This document shows positions 54,801 through 63,821 of a stretch of DNA of 64,000 nucleotides, one piece after another; within the stretch, counting starts at the first letter, position 1, and each line of letters opens with the position of its first letter. Below the pieces are notes generated by a model. The model made no database searches, was not told where the DNA came from, and saw only the letters and a program-made list of their open reading frames with translations. A program made the translations under genes and the position numbers. Location of the stretch: assembly GCF_001761325.1 (NCBI RefSeq), contig NZ_CP017478.1:2997501-3061500 (forward strand), given 5' to 3'. This DNA comes from Urechidicola croceus. Its GTDB lineage: Bacteria; Bacteroidota; Bacteroidia; Flavobacteriales; Flavobacteriaceae.

Positions 54801-55790
54801 TGCTCCGTCTGTGCCTAACCAAATTGTGCCAGCATTATCTTCGTACAGACTTAAAACATCATTGTAGTGGAGAGCATAAGGGTTATTTTTATTTGTTAAA
54901 AAGTGCTTTATAGTTTCAGTTTTAAAATTTAATAGATAAACACCATTGCCATAGGTTGCAACCCAAAGTCTATTATTAGAATCCGTCAATAAAGATTGGA
55001 TATTTAGATTTTTAGGTAAAGAATAATCTCCTAACTGATGAAATTTTTGGAAAGTATTACTTTTTTTATCTTTTAAAAACAACCCAGAACCATATGATCC
55101 TACAAATATTGAATCGTTTTTGATTTTGGCTATGCTACTATAATAGGTGTTTAAAGTTGATAGGGTAGTGTATTCGTTTGAACCAATGTTTAATTGGTAA
55201 ATATTATTTAAAGTTGTAACTAGTAGGTTGTTATTATCTTGAATTATTCCTGAGATAGAATTATTAAAGTCTTTTTTATCAAATAGTTGAATGGTGTCTT
55301 TAGAGTTGGAATTAATTTTATATAGACCATCATTAAATGTACCTATATAGGTGTTTAAATTAGAATCTTGAAATATGGTACTTACGTCATTTATGTTTGG
55401 TATAATTTGAAACACTTCATTTGACATATCAAATTTTTCAAGAATTCCAGAATTTGAAATAATCCAAAGTGTATTTTCTCTATCGATATAAACTTTTCCT
55501 AATTTACTATAGGTCGATCTAGTGATATCTTCAAATAATTTGTTGTAATGTTTAAAAGTTGTACCATCATATTTATTCAACCCATCCTGAGTCGCAAACC
55601 ACATAAAACCAATACTGTCTTGAGCAATACTCATGACACTATTTTGTGATAATCCTTGTTCTAAAGTGAGGTGATTAAATGAAATTTGGCGACTTACTTT
55701 ATTATTGAGCGTCTCTTTTAATTTTATCTCTTGAGATAAAATAGGGAGTTGAAATATAAAGGCAGTAAATAGAGTAATTACTTTATTCAT
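51834..55790 (-). CDS. Hybrid two-component sensor/response regulator (propeller, kinase, receiver, AraC)
   Basis: A 1318-residue one-chain signalling protein. A signal peptide is followed by a periplasmic two-propeller sensor of about 700 residues with many NxLWIGT-type repeats, then a Y_Y_Y-type domain (about 690-755) and one membrane helix (about 770-785). The kinase has its His near residue 828 in ISHEFRTPLTL, then the ATPase domain. The receiver has phospho-Asp near 1119 in SDVMMP, and an AraC-type HTH closes the chain (ISVSEVGYSVGFNDHAYF-like motif). Such proteins sense glycans or other periplasmic ligands and switch on nearby genes. The closest candidate target is the surface-protein operon starting at 50715. 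Confidence 0.93.
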   Translation of the reverse strand: MNKVITLFTAFIFQLPILSQEIKLKETLNNKVSRQISFNHLTLEQGLSQNSVMSIAQDSIGFMWFATQDGLNKYDGTTFKHYNKLFEDITRSTYSKLGKVYIDRENTLWIISNSGILEKFDMSNEVFQIIPNINDVSTIFQDSNLNTYIGTFNDGLYKINSNSKDTIQLFDKKDFNNSISGIIQDNNNLLVTTLNNIYQLNIGSNEYTTLSTLNTYYSSIAKIKNDSIFVGSYGSGLFLKDKKSNTFQKFHQLGDYSLPKNLNIQSLLTDSNNRLWVATYGNGVYLLNFKTETIKHFLTNKNNPYALHYNDVLSLYEDNAGTIWLGTDGAGLSYYDQYLSKFNVLTNYQTPVNVYVDVIRSIVVDPNTNDIWLGTSGKGLTKINLENQDYKTFTTNNSTLNSNRIVGLNIIDNELWIGHQDVGLEILDTLGNYTTYNKNSKIKLNASTIWSIYKDSKNRNWICTRENGLFLFDKKVGVLDNYKCQINNFKTLPSNNIRAIAETKNGILWIGTDDNGICSLNPETKEIIRYSEISDKIKSLYFDEKNQTLWVGTFGNGLKSFNIHSKKVLSYTTENGLPNNVIYGILPDKNNNLWLSSNRGITKFSLDKIDTPTITNYNNYDGLQAFEFNTGAYFKDTKDILYFGGLEGLNWFNPNQLTTNPTKPQTVITKLEIYSEEQKITQNKEFKHNQNTVTFTFAGLHYSLPERNNYQYQLVNHDVDWINSGNNNIAHYPKLEPNTYTFRVKSSNYDNVWNNIPAEYKFTIMQPWYLSRWAKLFYILCTLFTLFAIYRYFNWRWYMKLQLELEHKETERLKQLDELKTKLYANISHEFRTPLTLISGPVERQLSNPKLSIKDKKELSIIKNNSKRLLNLVNQLLDLSKIESGSTKLSITQGNLGLFIKQLVNSFEYKADEKRIKFSSKIVESKNAWFDKDIIEKLITNLLENAIKYAPENGFVHFESSIQDGQLIISILNNGNTISTNDLPKLFERFYQSNKHSVGVGIGLSLVKELTTLYRGSIMANTMNEDQIQFTLNLPIDKSYFNENEILENKELQHTNINPNKKTPIKHDETPILLIVEDNKDIREYITSIFLNDYSIIQEEDGEKGIQTALKHIPDIIISDVMMPIKDGLELSKTLKNDEKTSHIPIILLTAKVGEENQIEGIKTGADDYITKPFNENLLKLKVQKLIESRKKLQERYSHEFVLKPKDITITTTDEKFLKRIQKVLDNKLIESDFNSEVFSNTLGMSRMQLHRKLKGITGLSTSEFIKTQRLKLATQLLKNKDINVSEVGYSVGFNDHAYFSKCFKQTYSCTPSEYSMR

Positions 55791-55907
55791 AATATTTCTG
55801 AAATTAAGTAAATGTAACTATTTTCTTGGTATTACTGATTTTTTATTTTACCTAAATAATTGTAAATCAGTTTTTTATTTTAAAAAATTATACATCTTAA
55901 TAGATTA

Positions 55908-56567
55908 CTAGCTATTGGCTAATAATCTTAAGTTTTGAATAGTTTCAGAAGGATTTTGTGATTTAAAAACAAAACTTCCTGCAACTAGTATATCTGCTCC
56001 TGCGCTTATTAGTTTATGAGCATTTTGATCAGTAACTCCACCATCAATTTCAATCAATGCAGATGAGCCAGATTGTTCAATCATATGTTTTAATTGGATG
56101 ATTTTTTTGTAAGTATTTTCAATAAAGTTTTGTCCACCAAAACCAGGATTGACACTCATCAAGCATATCAAATCAATATCCATAATTACATCTTCAAGAA
56201 CGCTAATAGGTGTGTGTGGATTTAATGCAACTCCAGCCTTCATTCCTTCTTTTTGTATTGCTTGAATTGTTCTATGCAAGTGAGTACATGCTTCAAAATG
56301 TACGGTTAAGTTGTTAGCTCCAATATTTTTAAAAGTAGATATATATTGGTCTGGATTAACAATCATTAAATGAACATCCATTGTTTTTTTTGCATGCTTT
56401 TGAATTGCTTTTATAACTGGTATTCCAAAAGAAATATTTGGAACAAAAACACCATCCATAACATCAATATGAATCCAGTCTGCATCAGAATTATTAATCA
56501 TTTCAATATCACGTTGTAAATTTGCGAAATCGGCTGCAAGTACTGAAGGGGCAATTAATTTTGACAT
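55908..56567 (-). CDS. rpe: Ribulose-phosphate 3-epimerase
   Basis: Interconverts ribulose 5-phosphate and xylulose 5-phosphate in the pentose phosphate pathway. The 219-residue TIM barrel has the expected signatures: LAADFANLQ, HIDVMDGVFVPNISFG, MDVHLMI, MSVNPGFGGQ and EIDGGV. It lies downstream of rpoD on the same strand but is separated from it by a terminator and has its own -7 element. Confidence 0.95.
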   Translation of the reverse strand: MSKLIAPSVLAADFANLQRDIEMINNSDADWIHIDVMDGVFVPNISFGIPVIKAIQKHAKKTMDVHLMIVNPDQYISTFKNIGANNLTVHFEACTHLHRTIQAIQKEGMKAGVALNPHTPISVLEDVIMDIDLICLMSVNPGFGGQNFIENTYKKIIQLKHMIEQSGSSALIEIDGGVTDQNAHKLISAGADILVAGSFVFKSQNPSETIQNLRLLANS

Positions 56568-56589
56568 TTATAATTGGATTTTATTTAAA

Positions 56590-56597
56590 CAAATATA
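56590..56597 (-). promoter_or_regulatory. Probable -7 element of rpe
   Basis: Reverse-strand TATATTTG matches TAnnTTTG, 23 bases before the rpe ATG and just after the rpoD terminator. Confidence 0.45.
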
Positions 56598-56618
56598 GAT
56601 TATTTATAGGATTAAACG

Positions 56619-56649
56619 AAAAGATGCCGAAACAAGTTCGGCATCTTTT
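56619..56649 (-). terminator. Terminator after rpoD
   Basis: AAGATGCCGAA (56621-56631) pairs with TTCGGCATCTT (56637-56647) with A and T runs outside. It sits 20 bases beyond the rpoD stop. Confidence 0.85.
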
Positions 56650-56669
56650 AATTTATTATATAAAATTTA

Positions 56670-57533
56670 TTAACCTAAATAGGTTTTTAAAATTTTACTT
56701 CTTGAAGTATGTTTTAATCTTCTAATTGCTTTTTCTTTAATTTGACGAACACGCTCACGTGTTAAATCAAAAGTTTCACCAATTTCTTCAAGAGTCATTG
56801 GGTGTGCATCACCAAGTCCAAAATATAATTGAACAACATCAGCCTCACGAGGAGTTAAAGTTTCAAGAGCACGAATGATTTCAATTTTCAAAGAATCATG
56901 CATTAAAACTCTATCTGGGTTTGGAGAATCACCAGTATTTAATACATCGTATAGGTTTGAATCTTCACCTTCAATAAGTGGTGCATCCATTGATACGTGA
57001 CGACCAGAATTCTTCATAGATTCTTTTACATCACTAATGGTCATATCTAATTTCTTTGCAATTTCTTCAGCAGATGGAGGACGTTCGTTCTCTTGCTCTA
57101 AGAATGCGTACATTTTGTTAATCTTATTGATAGAACCAATTTTGTTTAAAGGTAAACGTACAATTCTAGATTGTTCAGCTAAGGCTTGTAGAATCGATTG
57201 ACGAATCCACCATACAGCATAAGAGATAAATTTAAATCCACGAGTTTCATCAAAACGTTTAGCAGCTTTAATCAATCCTAAATTCCCTTCATTAATTAAA
57301 TCAGGTAAAGTTAAACCTTGATTTTGATATTGTTTAGCAACAGAAACCACAAAACGTAAATTCGCTTTGGTTAATTTCTCAAGTGCTACTTGATCTCCGG
57401 CTTTAATTCTTTGTGCTAATTCAACTTCTTGGTCGGCAGTAATTAAATCTACTTTTCCTATTTCTTGTAAATATTTGTCTAATGACGCAGTTTCCCTGTT
57501 GGTAACCTGCTTTGTAATTTTAAGTTGTCTCAT
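56670..57533 (-). CDS. rpoD: Primary RNA polymerase sigma factor (RpoD/SigA type)
   Basis: Housekeeping sigma factor of 287 residues, the short Bacteroidota form without region 1.1 or the large non-conserved insert. Region 1.2/2 includes [16 protein letters not shown] and [36 protein letters not shown]; region 3 follows; region 4 ends with [21 protein letters not shown]. This is the factor expected to recognise the TAnnTTTG promoters seen throughout the window. It is divergent from the alternative sigma factor gene at 57712. Confidence 0.95.
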   Translation of the reverse strand: MRQLKITKQVTNRETASLDKYLQEIGKVDLITADQEVELAQRIKAGDQVALEKLTKANLRFVVSVAKQYQNQGLTLPDLINEGNLGLIKAAKRFDETRGFKFISYAVWWIRQSILQALAEQSRIVRLPLNKIGSINKINKMYAFLEQENERPPSAEEIAKKLDMTISDVKESMKNSGRHVSMDAPLIEGEDSNLYDVLNTGDSPNPDRVLMHDSLKIEIIRALETLTPREADVVQLYFGLGDAHPMTLEEIGETFDLTRERVRQIKEKAIRRLKHTSRSKILKTYLG

Positions 57534-57711
57534 CTACGTAATTTAAGGTGTACAGTTATATATACGTATGATTTTATTCTTTTGTTACAAAAAATAGGAT
57601 AAAATTGTAAAAATTTATTATTTTTCAGAATTAAATATCATTTAGGTGACTTATTGAATGAAAGCGTGTCTTAATTAATGTATAACCTAATTAATAATAA
57701 ACCAAACGACA

Positions 57712-58284
57712 TTGCAATCAACCAAATCAACAAATCAATTAAGTGATGAAGTCTTAGTTGAAAGAATTGTAAAAACAAATGATACTCATTTGTTTTCACA
57801 GTTATATGATAGGTATGCAAAGGTGGTTTACAATAAGTGTCTTGGTTTTAGTAAGTCAAAAGAAGAAGCTCAAGACTTGACACATGACATTTTCATTCAG
57901 TTGTTTATTAAGTTACGTACCTTTAAAGGTAATTCTAAATTTTCAACTTGGCTTTATTCTTTTACCTATAATTTCTGTGTAAATTATGTTCAAAGAGATA
58001 AACATAAAAAGAATGAAAAAAGAATAGTTGACGAATCAAATATTTCTGATGAAATTGATGATGGAATAAGTGATGAGTTTTTATTTCAGTTAAAAGCTGA
58101 AAAATTAAAAAGAGCGATGGATATTATAGATCCAAGCGATAAAATGATCTTGATGTTAAAGTATCAAGATGATATGTCTATTAAAGAATTGCAAGAAGCA
58201 TTACAAATAGGCGCAAGTGCAGTAAAAATGCGCTTAAAAAGAGCAAAAGAAAAGGTAGTTAATATATACGAAAATCTTGAATAA
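57712..58284 (+). CDS. Sigma-70 family (ECF-type) RNA polymerase sigma factor
   Basis: A 190-residue sigma factor with region 2 at about residues 25-95 (LYDRYAKVVYNKCLGFSKSKEEAQDLTHDIFIQL; FSTWLYSFTYNFCVNYVQ) and region 4 at about 130-185 (KYQDDMSIKELQEALQIGASAVKMRLKRAKEKV). TTG 57712 is the only start between the upstream in-frame stop and region 2. Its stop overlaps the ATG of a 62-residue protein, which is followed by a MscS channel, so the three are probably one operon. It may respond to envelope or osmotic stress; that is inferred from context. Confidence 0.87.
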   Translation: MQSTKSTNQLSDEVLVERIVKTNDTHLFSQLYDRYAKVVYNKCLGFSKSKEEAQDLTHDIFIQLFIKLRTFKGNSKFSTWLYSFTYNFCVNYVQRDKHKKNEKRIVDESNISDEIDDGISDEFLFQLKAEKLKRAMDIIDPSDKMILMLKYQDDMSIKELQEALQIGASAVKMRLKRAKEKVVNIYENLE

Positions 58285-58472
58285 TGGAGAATCCATTTAA
58301 GAAAATACTACATAACGAAGATGTTCCTAAAGTATTAAGGGATAAGGTAATCAATGATATTTCATTGATTAAATTATCAATTGATATGGCCGATTTATTT
58401 GTCGTAAAATATCCTGAAACTGCAGGGTCTTTGCTCACTATAAATGAAAAAAAAGATAGCCCTAAAAAATAA
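58284..58472 (+). CDS. Small conserved protein between sigma factor and MscS channel
   Basis: A 62-residue protein, MENPFKKILHNEDVP..., with no signal peptide or membrane helix and a likely pair of helices (LRDKVINDISLIKLSIDMADLFVV). The ATG overlaps the sigma-factor stop by one base, so the two are translationally coupled. Small proteins coupled to ECF-type sigma genes often modulate the sigma factor, but I see no recognisable anti-sigma domain. Function unknown. Confidence 0.7.
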   Translation: MENPFKKILHNEDVPKVLRDKVINDISLIKLSIDMADLFVVKYPETAGSLLTINEKKDSPKK

Positions 58473-58492
58473 ACTAATCAATACAAATTATT

Positions 58493-59326
58493 ATGATACC
58501 ATTTTTAGATATTAAAACAGATATTCTAACTGCATTTCAAGGTGTTTTTGATGATATAGTAGCAGGAATGCCTACCGTAGTAGGTTTTATAATATTTATT
58601 ATTATAGCTTGGTTACTTATAAAGATATTACTTTATGTTTTGAGAAAGGCATTAAGTAAGACTAATATTGATAAATGGTCAGAGAAATTAAGTGAAACGG
58701 AAATATTTGGTAGCACAACTATTAATATTGTTTTAACCAAAATTATTTTAGGTGTTGTAAAATGGTCACTAATATTAATTTTTGTTCTAGCAGGGTCAGG
58801 TATTTTTGGTCTTGATTCAGTAGCAAATGGAATTCAAAGCTTTATAGCATATTTACCAAGTTTGTTGTCGGCACTTGCAATTTTAGTTGGTGGAATTTAT
58901 TTAGGAACTGTAGTGAAAAATGCAATCAACTCAATGTTTAAGTCTCTTGAAATTTCAGGGGGAAATTTAGTTGGTAATATTGCTTTTTATTTAATAGTTA
59001 TATTTTTATCAATTACAGCATTTGATCAAGCTGGTGTAGATACTAGTGTAATTAAAAGCAATTTGACCCTTATTATAGGGTCTATACTTCTTGCTTTTAC
59101 TATTGCATTTGGATTGGGGTCTCGCAATGTAATTGAACGACTGTTATTAGGTTTTTATTCTAGAAAAAATTTAATGATTGGTCAAAGAGTAAAAATAGGT
59201 GATGATGAGGGTGTTATTGAGTCTATCGATAATATATGCCTAGTTTTAAATTCAAGTGATGGGAAATTTGTTTTTCCGATAAAAGAAGTGAATGAGAAAG
59301 TCATTCAAGTATTAGATGATAATTAA
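58493..59326 (+). CDS. Small-conductance mechanosensitive channel (MscS family)
   Basis: A 277-residue membrane protein with an N-terminal amphipathic part, about five hydrophobic segments (first near 32-52) and the MscS-like region AFGLGSRNVIERLLLGFYSRKNLMIGQRVKIGDDEGVIESI. The C-terminal cytoplasmic vestibule domain is much shorter than in E. coli MscS. Such channels release solutes on membrane tension. It is the last gene of the sigma factor operon and is followed by two hairpins. Confidence 0.85.
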   Translation: MIPFLDIKTDILTAFQGVFDDIVAGMPTVVGFIIFIIIAWLLIKILLYVLRKALSKTNIDKWSEKLSETEIFGSTTINIVLTKIILGVVKWSLILIFVLAGSGIFGLDSVANGIQSFIAYLPSLLSALAILVGGIYLGTVVKNAINSMFKSLEISGGNLVGNIAFYLIVIFLSITAFDQAGVDTSVIKSNLTLIIGSILLAFTIAFGLGSRNVIERLLLGFYSRKNLMIGQRVKIGDDEGVIESIDNICLVLNSSDGKFVFPIKEVNEKVIQVLDDN

Positions 59327-59386
59327 AAATTATTATAAGTTCCTTTTCTACTAAGTAAATTTAAATAAACAAAAAACTTTATAATA

Positions 59387-59414
59387 AACACAAGTATTGA
59401 AAGATACTTGTGTT
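59387..59414 (+). terminator. Hairpin after the MscS gene
   Basis: AACACAAGTAT (59387-59397) pairs perfectly with ATACTTGTGTT (59404-59414). The T run after it is weak, so it may be an RNA-stabilising end or a poor terminator in tandem with the next one. Confidence 0.55.
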
Positions 59415-59477
59415 ATTGGTAAATTACGATTAATTTCAATGTTTTGGGGTTTGATTTTGATAGTATTCACCAACATG

Positions 59478-59503
59478 AACTTCCTTTAATTAGGAAGTTT
59501 TTT
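59478..59503 (+). terminator. Intrinsic terminator downstream of the MscS operon
   Basis: AACTTCCT (59478-59485) pairs with AGGAAGTT (59492-59499), followed by T to 59503. It lies just beyond the convergent HTH regulator remnant. Confidence 0.75.
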
Positions 59504-59507
59504 GTTA

Positions 59508-60505
59508 TCAATCAAAACCAAAAGTTTCATCGATTGTAATTTTTTCTCTGAGTTTGTTTATTTTTTGATGCATTTTATTAAAAAATAAAGTTCGATCCTT
59601 TTCGCCTGAATGAACGAGAAGTTTTGAATTTGTCATTTGTTTTTCAAAGAAATCTTCCATGATATCACACGTATTTTTATCTTCTATTTTTAAATATTCT
59701 AAAACTGTATAAGGAACAAAAATAATTTTTGATGATTTGTTTTTATCATAATAGTATTACTCATAGTTAGTAAATCACTTTTATATAAATAATAAGCAGC
59801 CTTATTTTTAGAGTTGATAATACTTTCTTGAATTGTTTGCTTTTCAACATGATGTACAATTTCTTCTAAATCATCACATATTTTAAGAGCATATTTTTTT
59901 GATAATAGTTGTGATTCATAATAATAAATAATTTGTTGTATAGTACCGTTAATTGTATTGTCATTCCAGAATTCAACAATGTTTATATAATTATATGTTC
60001 GACCTAACTCAAATGCTTTTTCAAGTAATGATTGAGGGATGGTTTTAATGAAATCATCAAAAGAAATCTTGTTTTTAGTCATTTCCTTATCAGTAAATTT
60101 TAGCCATACATATATTTTATATCGAGTAATAAAGGAGTCTTTTAAAGTGTAAAACAAGGGAATGTCTTTTGCTGAATAAATTATAGATGCACTTTTTAAT
60201 TTAGTTAGTGGCATTAGATTTATTATCGATTTACCGAAGTAATCTTCTAAATGTTTTTCATTAAGTATCCGTGGCGATTGTTCAGCAATTATAGTGTTTT
60301 GACTACCTACTTCAAAAAGTTTGTTTAGAGATACTTTAAAGTGTTTAGCAAGTTTTACACCTTCTTCAAGAGTTAGATTAGTCTTTAAATTAATACGTCT
60401 ATAAGCAGCATCATAACCAATATCTAAAACCGATGCGATACTATCTACAAATGAACTATTGTTGGGGTGCACTTCTCTTATTTTATCAAACAAAACCTTT
60501 TGCAT
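59508..60505 (-). pseudogene. HTH (XRE-like) regulator gene with a 3' frameshift
   Basis: The uninterrupted frame runs from ATG 60505 to a stop at 59699 (268 residues). It has an N-terminal helix-turn-helix region (FVDSIASVLDIGYDAAYRRINLKTNLTLEEGVKLAKHF) and a long helical domain. After SDLLTMSNT the frame diverges. Shifting by one base within 59748-59760 restores a coding run of about 80 residues (KSSKIIFVPYTVLEYLKIED ... GEKDRTLFFNKMHQKINKLREKI) to a stop at 59508. That ending matches how I know this flavobacterial regulator family to end. One base appears lost, so the product is truncated unless this is a sequencing error. Its target is unknown. Confidence 0.75.
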
Positions 60506-60606
60506 ATATCACAAATTAAAATTGTTGTAAGTTATTTTTTGTGAAAAATACTTATAATTTTTAATTAAAACGACTTTTAGTCTAATCGTTTGTCGAATAT
60601 CACAAG

Positions 60607-60614
60607 TAAATTTG
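60607..60614 (+). promoter_or_regulatory. Probable -7 element upstream of the small lipoprotein gene
   Basis: TAAATTTG matches TAnnTTTG, giving a start near 60620 and a leader of about 65 bases before ATG 60686. The nearest TTG upstream is too close for -33. Confidence 0.42.
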
Positions 60615-60685
60615 AGTGTGCTAATTATAATAACTTAAATTATGAGTGTAAAAGATAATATCATTTAAATTAAAAATCAAATAAT

Positions 60686-61084
60686 ATGAAAACAATAAAG
60701 AAACAATTAAGATTCTGGGTATTTGTATTATCATCTGTAATTATGATACAAAGCTGTAGAGTGTATCACAAAGAAACTGTAACACTCGATGAGGCGATTC
60801 AGAAACAAAAACGAGTAAAAATCATTACGAATGATGATCAAAAGTATAAATTTAAAAAAGTAGTTTTTGAAGATGGGTTATTTTATGGAGTTAGTATGAA
60901 AAAGGGAAAAGAAGTTAAAACTCAATTAAAAGTTGAGGAGCTTAAAAAAGTTAGATTGCACAATAAAAAGATGTCAATAATTTACGGTATACTAACTCCT
61001 ATTGTGGTAATATTTGGTGTCTTATATATAGGCTTTTCTAATTGGAAAGGACCAAATATTGGACCTATTAATTTTCCAAATTAG
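60686..61084 (+). CDS. Small lipoprotein of unknown function
   Basis: A 132-residue protein with a signal peptide ending in the lipobox MIQSC, so Cys24 should be lipidated. The middle section (KRVKIITNDDQKYKFKKVVFEDGLFYGVSM) looks like a small beta-barrel or SH3-like fold. A hydrophobic helix (about 98-118) near the C-terminus would insert in a membrane. I do not recognise a family. It is divergent from the frameshifted HTH regulator, which may once have controlled it. Confidence 0.62.
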   Translation: MKTIKKQLRFWVFVLSSVIMIQSCRVYHKETVTLDEAIQKQKRVKIITNDDQKYKFKKVVFEDGLFYGVSMKKGKEVKTQLKVEELKKVRLHNKKMSIIYGILTPIVVIFGVLYIGFSNWKGPNIGPINFPN

Positions 61085-61089
61085 TTAAT

Positions 61090-61123
61090 AAAAAAAGCCC
61101 ATCAAATATTTGATAGGCTTTTA
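61090..61123. terminator. Bidirectional terminator between the lipoprotein gene and pnp
   Basis: AAAAAAGCC and GGCTTTT flank ATCAAATATTTGAT, itself a perfect palindrome, giving a long hairpin with A and T runs on both sides. It can end both convergent transcripts. Confidence 0.82.
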
Positions 61124-61146
61124 TATAAAGTAGAGTTAAAAAAGAA

Positions 61147-63351
61147 TTAATCTCTTTTTTCTCTTGGTTTTCTATCATCTCTACGATTATCGCGTCCACG
61201 ATTATTATCTCTTGGAGGTCTTGCTACATAACCTTCAGGTTTTTCTAACAAAGCTTTTCGAGAAACTTTTTCTTTTCTTGTTTTAGGGTCTTTACCAAAG
61301 TATTTTACATCAAATACATCACCAACATTTACAACGTCAGTAACTTTATCTGTACGTTCCCAAGCTAATTCAGAAATGTGAACTAATACTTCGTTTCCTG
61401 GAGCTTCGACATATTCTACTACAGGTCCGAAATCAAGAATTTTAATAACTTTTACTTCATAAACACTTCCAACTTTTGGTTTAAATGTTATTGAGGCAAT
61501 TTTTGCTAATACAGCATCAATTCCTGTTTGGTCTGTTCCTAAAATTTCAACAATTCCTTCTTCTGTAACAGGGTCTTCGTTGATAACAATAGTACACCCT
61601 GTTTCTTTTTGTAATTCTTGAATTACTTTTCCTCCAGGTCCAATTAAAGCGCCAATAAATTCATTAGCAATTCTTTCAGTAATCATTTTTGGAGAATGAG
61701 ATTTTACATCAGCATTTGGTGCTGGAATAGTGTCGGTTAATTTGCTTAAAATATGTAAGCGACCATCACGAGCTTGTTTTAGTGCATTTACTAAAATCTC
61801 ATATGATAATCCTTTAATCTTAATATCCATTTGACAAGCAGTAATACCATCAGCAGTTCCAGTTACTTTAAAGTCCATATCACCTAAGTGATCTTCATCA
61901 CCTAAAATATCACTTAATACAGCATAACGCTCACCGTCAGAAATTAATCCCATTGCAATACCAGAAACTGGTTTAGTCAATTGAACACCTGCATCCATTA
62001 AGGCCATAGTTCCAGCACAAACTGTTGCCATTGAAGAAGAACCGTTAGATTCTAATACTTCAGATACTACTCTTACAGTGTAAGGGCAATCATTAGGAAC
62101 CATTCCTTTTAATGCACGCTGTGCTAAATTTCCATGTCCTACTTCACGACGAGAAGTACCTCTTAACGGTCTTGCCTCACCAGTTGAGAAAGGAGGGAAG
62201 TTGTAGTGTAAGTAAAATCTTTCTTCACCTTCAAATGTTGGTGAATCTAAAATATTGGCATCTCTTGAAGTTCCAAGAGTTACAGTTGCCAATGCTTGAG
62301 TTTCACCACGCGTAAAGATTGATGAACCATGAGTAGAAGGTAAATAATCTACCTCACACCATATTGGTCTGATTTCATCAGTTTTTCTTCCATCTAAACG
62401 TAAACCTTCATTTAAAGTAAGATCTCTAATTGCAGCTTTTTCAGCTTTACTGTAGTATTTTGAAATTAAACCACCTTTTTCTTCTAATTCTTCTTCAGAG
62501 AAAGTTGCTTTAAATGCTTCTTTTATTTCTGCGAATGCATCAGTACGTTCATGTTTTGCACTACCTGCTTTCGCAATAGCGTATACTTTATCATATGCAA
62601 AATCATGAGCAGCCTTTTCTATTTCTTCATCAGTAATAGCTAAGTCATATTCACGAGTTTCTTTCTTTCCAAATGCTTCAGCAAGTTTAACTTGAGCAGC
62701 ACATTGAACTTTAATTGCTTCATGTGCAAACTTAATTGCTTCAGTCATTTCTTCTTCAGAACATTCATCCATTTCACCTTCAACCATCATTACTGAATCG
62801 GCTGATGCACCAACCATCATATCGATATCAGCTTGTGCTAATAATTCTCTACTTGGATTGATTATAAATTCTCCATTTACACGTGCAACTCTTACCTCTG
62901 AAATTGGACATTCAAATGGAAAATCACTTAATTGAATTGCAGCAGATGCTGCTAATCCTGCTAAAGCATCAGGCATAACTTCATCATCATGAGACATTAA
63001 TTGAATCATAACTTGTGTTTCTGCATGATAATCTTTTGGGAATAATGGACGTAATACACGATCCACTAAACGCATTGTTAATATTTCATCATCACTTGGT
63101 CTTGCTTCTCTTTTGAAAAAACCTCCTGGATATTTTCCGGCTGCTGCAAATTTTTCTCTGTAATCAACAGTTAATGGTAGGAAATCAACAGGACTTGCTT
63201 TGTAATTAGATACTACTGTACATAATAACATTGCTTTTCCCATTTGAACAACTACAGAACCATGTGCTTGTTTTGCTAATTTTCCTGTTTCGATAGAAAT
63301 TTCTCTTCCATCTCCAAGGTCTATGACCTCTTTAAAAACTTTTGGAATCAT
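61147..63351 (-). CDS. pnp: Polyribonucleotide nucleotidyltransferase
   Basis: 3'-5' phosphorolytic exoribonuclease of the RNA degradation machinery. The 734 residues contain two RNase PH domains (about 1-220 and 310-540, the second with [23 protein letters not shown]), a KH domain ([17 protein letters not shown]) and an S1 domain ([16 protein letters not shown]). The last 35 residues are a short Arg/Asp-rich tail, probably disordered and RNA-binding. It follows rpsO on the same strand, the usual bacterial arrangement, with a hairpin between them. Confidence 0.96.
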   Translation of the reverse strand: MIPKVFKEVIDLGDGREISIETGKLAKQAHGSVVVQMGKAMLLCTVVSNYKASPVDFLPLTVDYREKFAAAGKYPGGFFKREARPSDDEILTMRLVDRVLRPLFPKDYHAETQVMIQLMSHDDEVMPDALAGLAASAAIQLSDFPFECPISEVRVARVNGEFIINPSRELLAQADIDMMVGASADSVMMVEGEMDECSEEEMTEAIKFAHEAIKVQCAAQVKLAEAFGKKETREYDLAITDEEIEKAAHDFAYDKVYAIAKAGSAKHERTDAFAEIKEAFKATFSEEELEEKGGLISKYYSKAEKAAIRDLTLNEGLRLDGRKTDEIRPIWCEVDYLPSTHGSSIFTRGETQALATVTLGTSRDANILDSPTFEGEERFYLHYNFPPFSTGEARPLRGTSRREVGHGNLAQRALKGMVPNDCPYTVRVVSEVLESNGSSSMATVCAGTMALMDAGVQLTKPVSGIAMGLISDGERYAVLSDILGDEDHLGDMDFKVTGTADGITACQMDIKIKGLSYEILVNALKQARDGRLHILSKLTDTIPAPNADVKSHSPKMITERIANEFIGALIGPGGKVIQELQKETGCTIVINEDPVTEEGIVEILGTDQTGIDAVLAKIASITFKPKVGSVYEVKVIKILDFGPVVEYVEAPGNEVLVHISELAWERTDKVTDVVNVGDVFDVKYFGKDPKTRKEKVSRKALLEKPEGYVARPPRDNNRGRDNRRDDRKPREKRD

Positions 63352-63463
63352 AAATGTTTTAAAATTTTTTTAAATTAAACTATTTGGTTTTGTGTTGTGT
63401 TGTTGTATGTTTTTTTTACCAATGAAAAGTTTAACTTTCTTTAATTTAATAGAATATAGAAAT

Positions 63464-63492
63464 AAAAAAAAGAGGCAATTAGCCTCTTTTTT
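63464..63492 (-). terminator. Hairpin between rpsO and pnp
   Basis: AAAAGAGGC and GCCTCTTTT flank AATTA, with long A and T runs outside. Six bases beyond the rpsO stop on the reverse strand, it should end most rpsO transcripts and limit read-through into pnp. Confidence 0.82.
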
Positions 63493-63497
63493 ATGAA

Positions 63498-63767
63498 TTA
63501 TTTTCTTAATCCTAATTCTTTCACTATTGCACGGTATCTTAAGATGTCTTTTTTCATTAGATAATCTAATAAACTTCTTCTTTTACCTACTAATTTCACC
63601 AAAGAACGCTCAGTATTATAATCTTTACGATTGTTTTTTAAGTGTCCAGTTAAATGATTAATTCGGTGTGTGAATAATGCGATTTGTCCTTCTGCAGAAC
63701 CTGTGTTTGTTGCAGTTTCTCCGTGTTTTGCGAAAATTTCTGCTTTTACTTCTTTAGTTAAATACAT
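63498..63767 (-). CDS. rpsO: Ribosomal protein S15
   Basis: Small-subunit protein that binds 16S rRNA and nucleates assembly of the central domain. The 89-residue length is standard, and the conserved stretches GSAEGQIALFTHRINHLTGHLK and LVGKRRSLLDYLMKKD are present. A full -33/-7 promoter lies 55 bases upstream, and pnp is downstream. Confidence 0.96.
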   Translation of the reverse strand: MYLTKEVKAEIFAKHGETATNTGSAEGQIALFTHRINHLTGHLKNNRKDYNTERSLVKLVGKRRSLLDYLMKKDILRYRAIVKELGLRK

Positions 63768-63821
63768 GCTAACATTAATTTTTAATAATTTTTATGTATG
63801 TGATTACTTCGAATCAAGCTG

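Noticed and set aside
56522-56725. Forward frame across the rpe start and rpoD end
   Set aside because: It overlaps two solid reverse genes and the rpoD terminator, and has low-complexity content.
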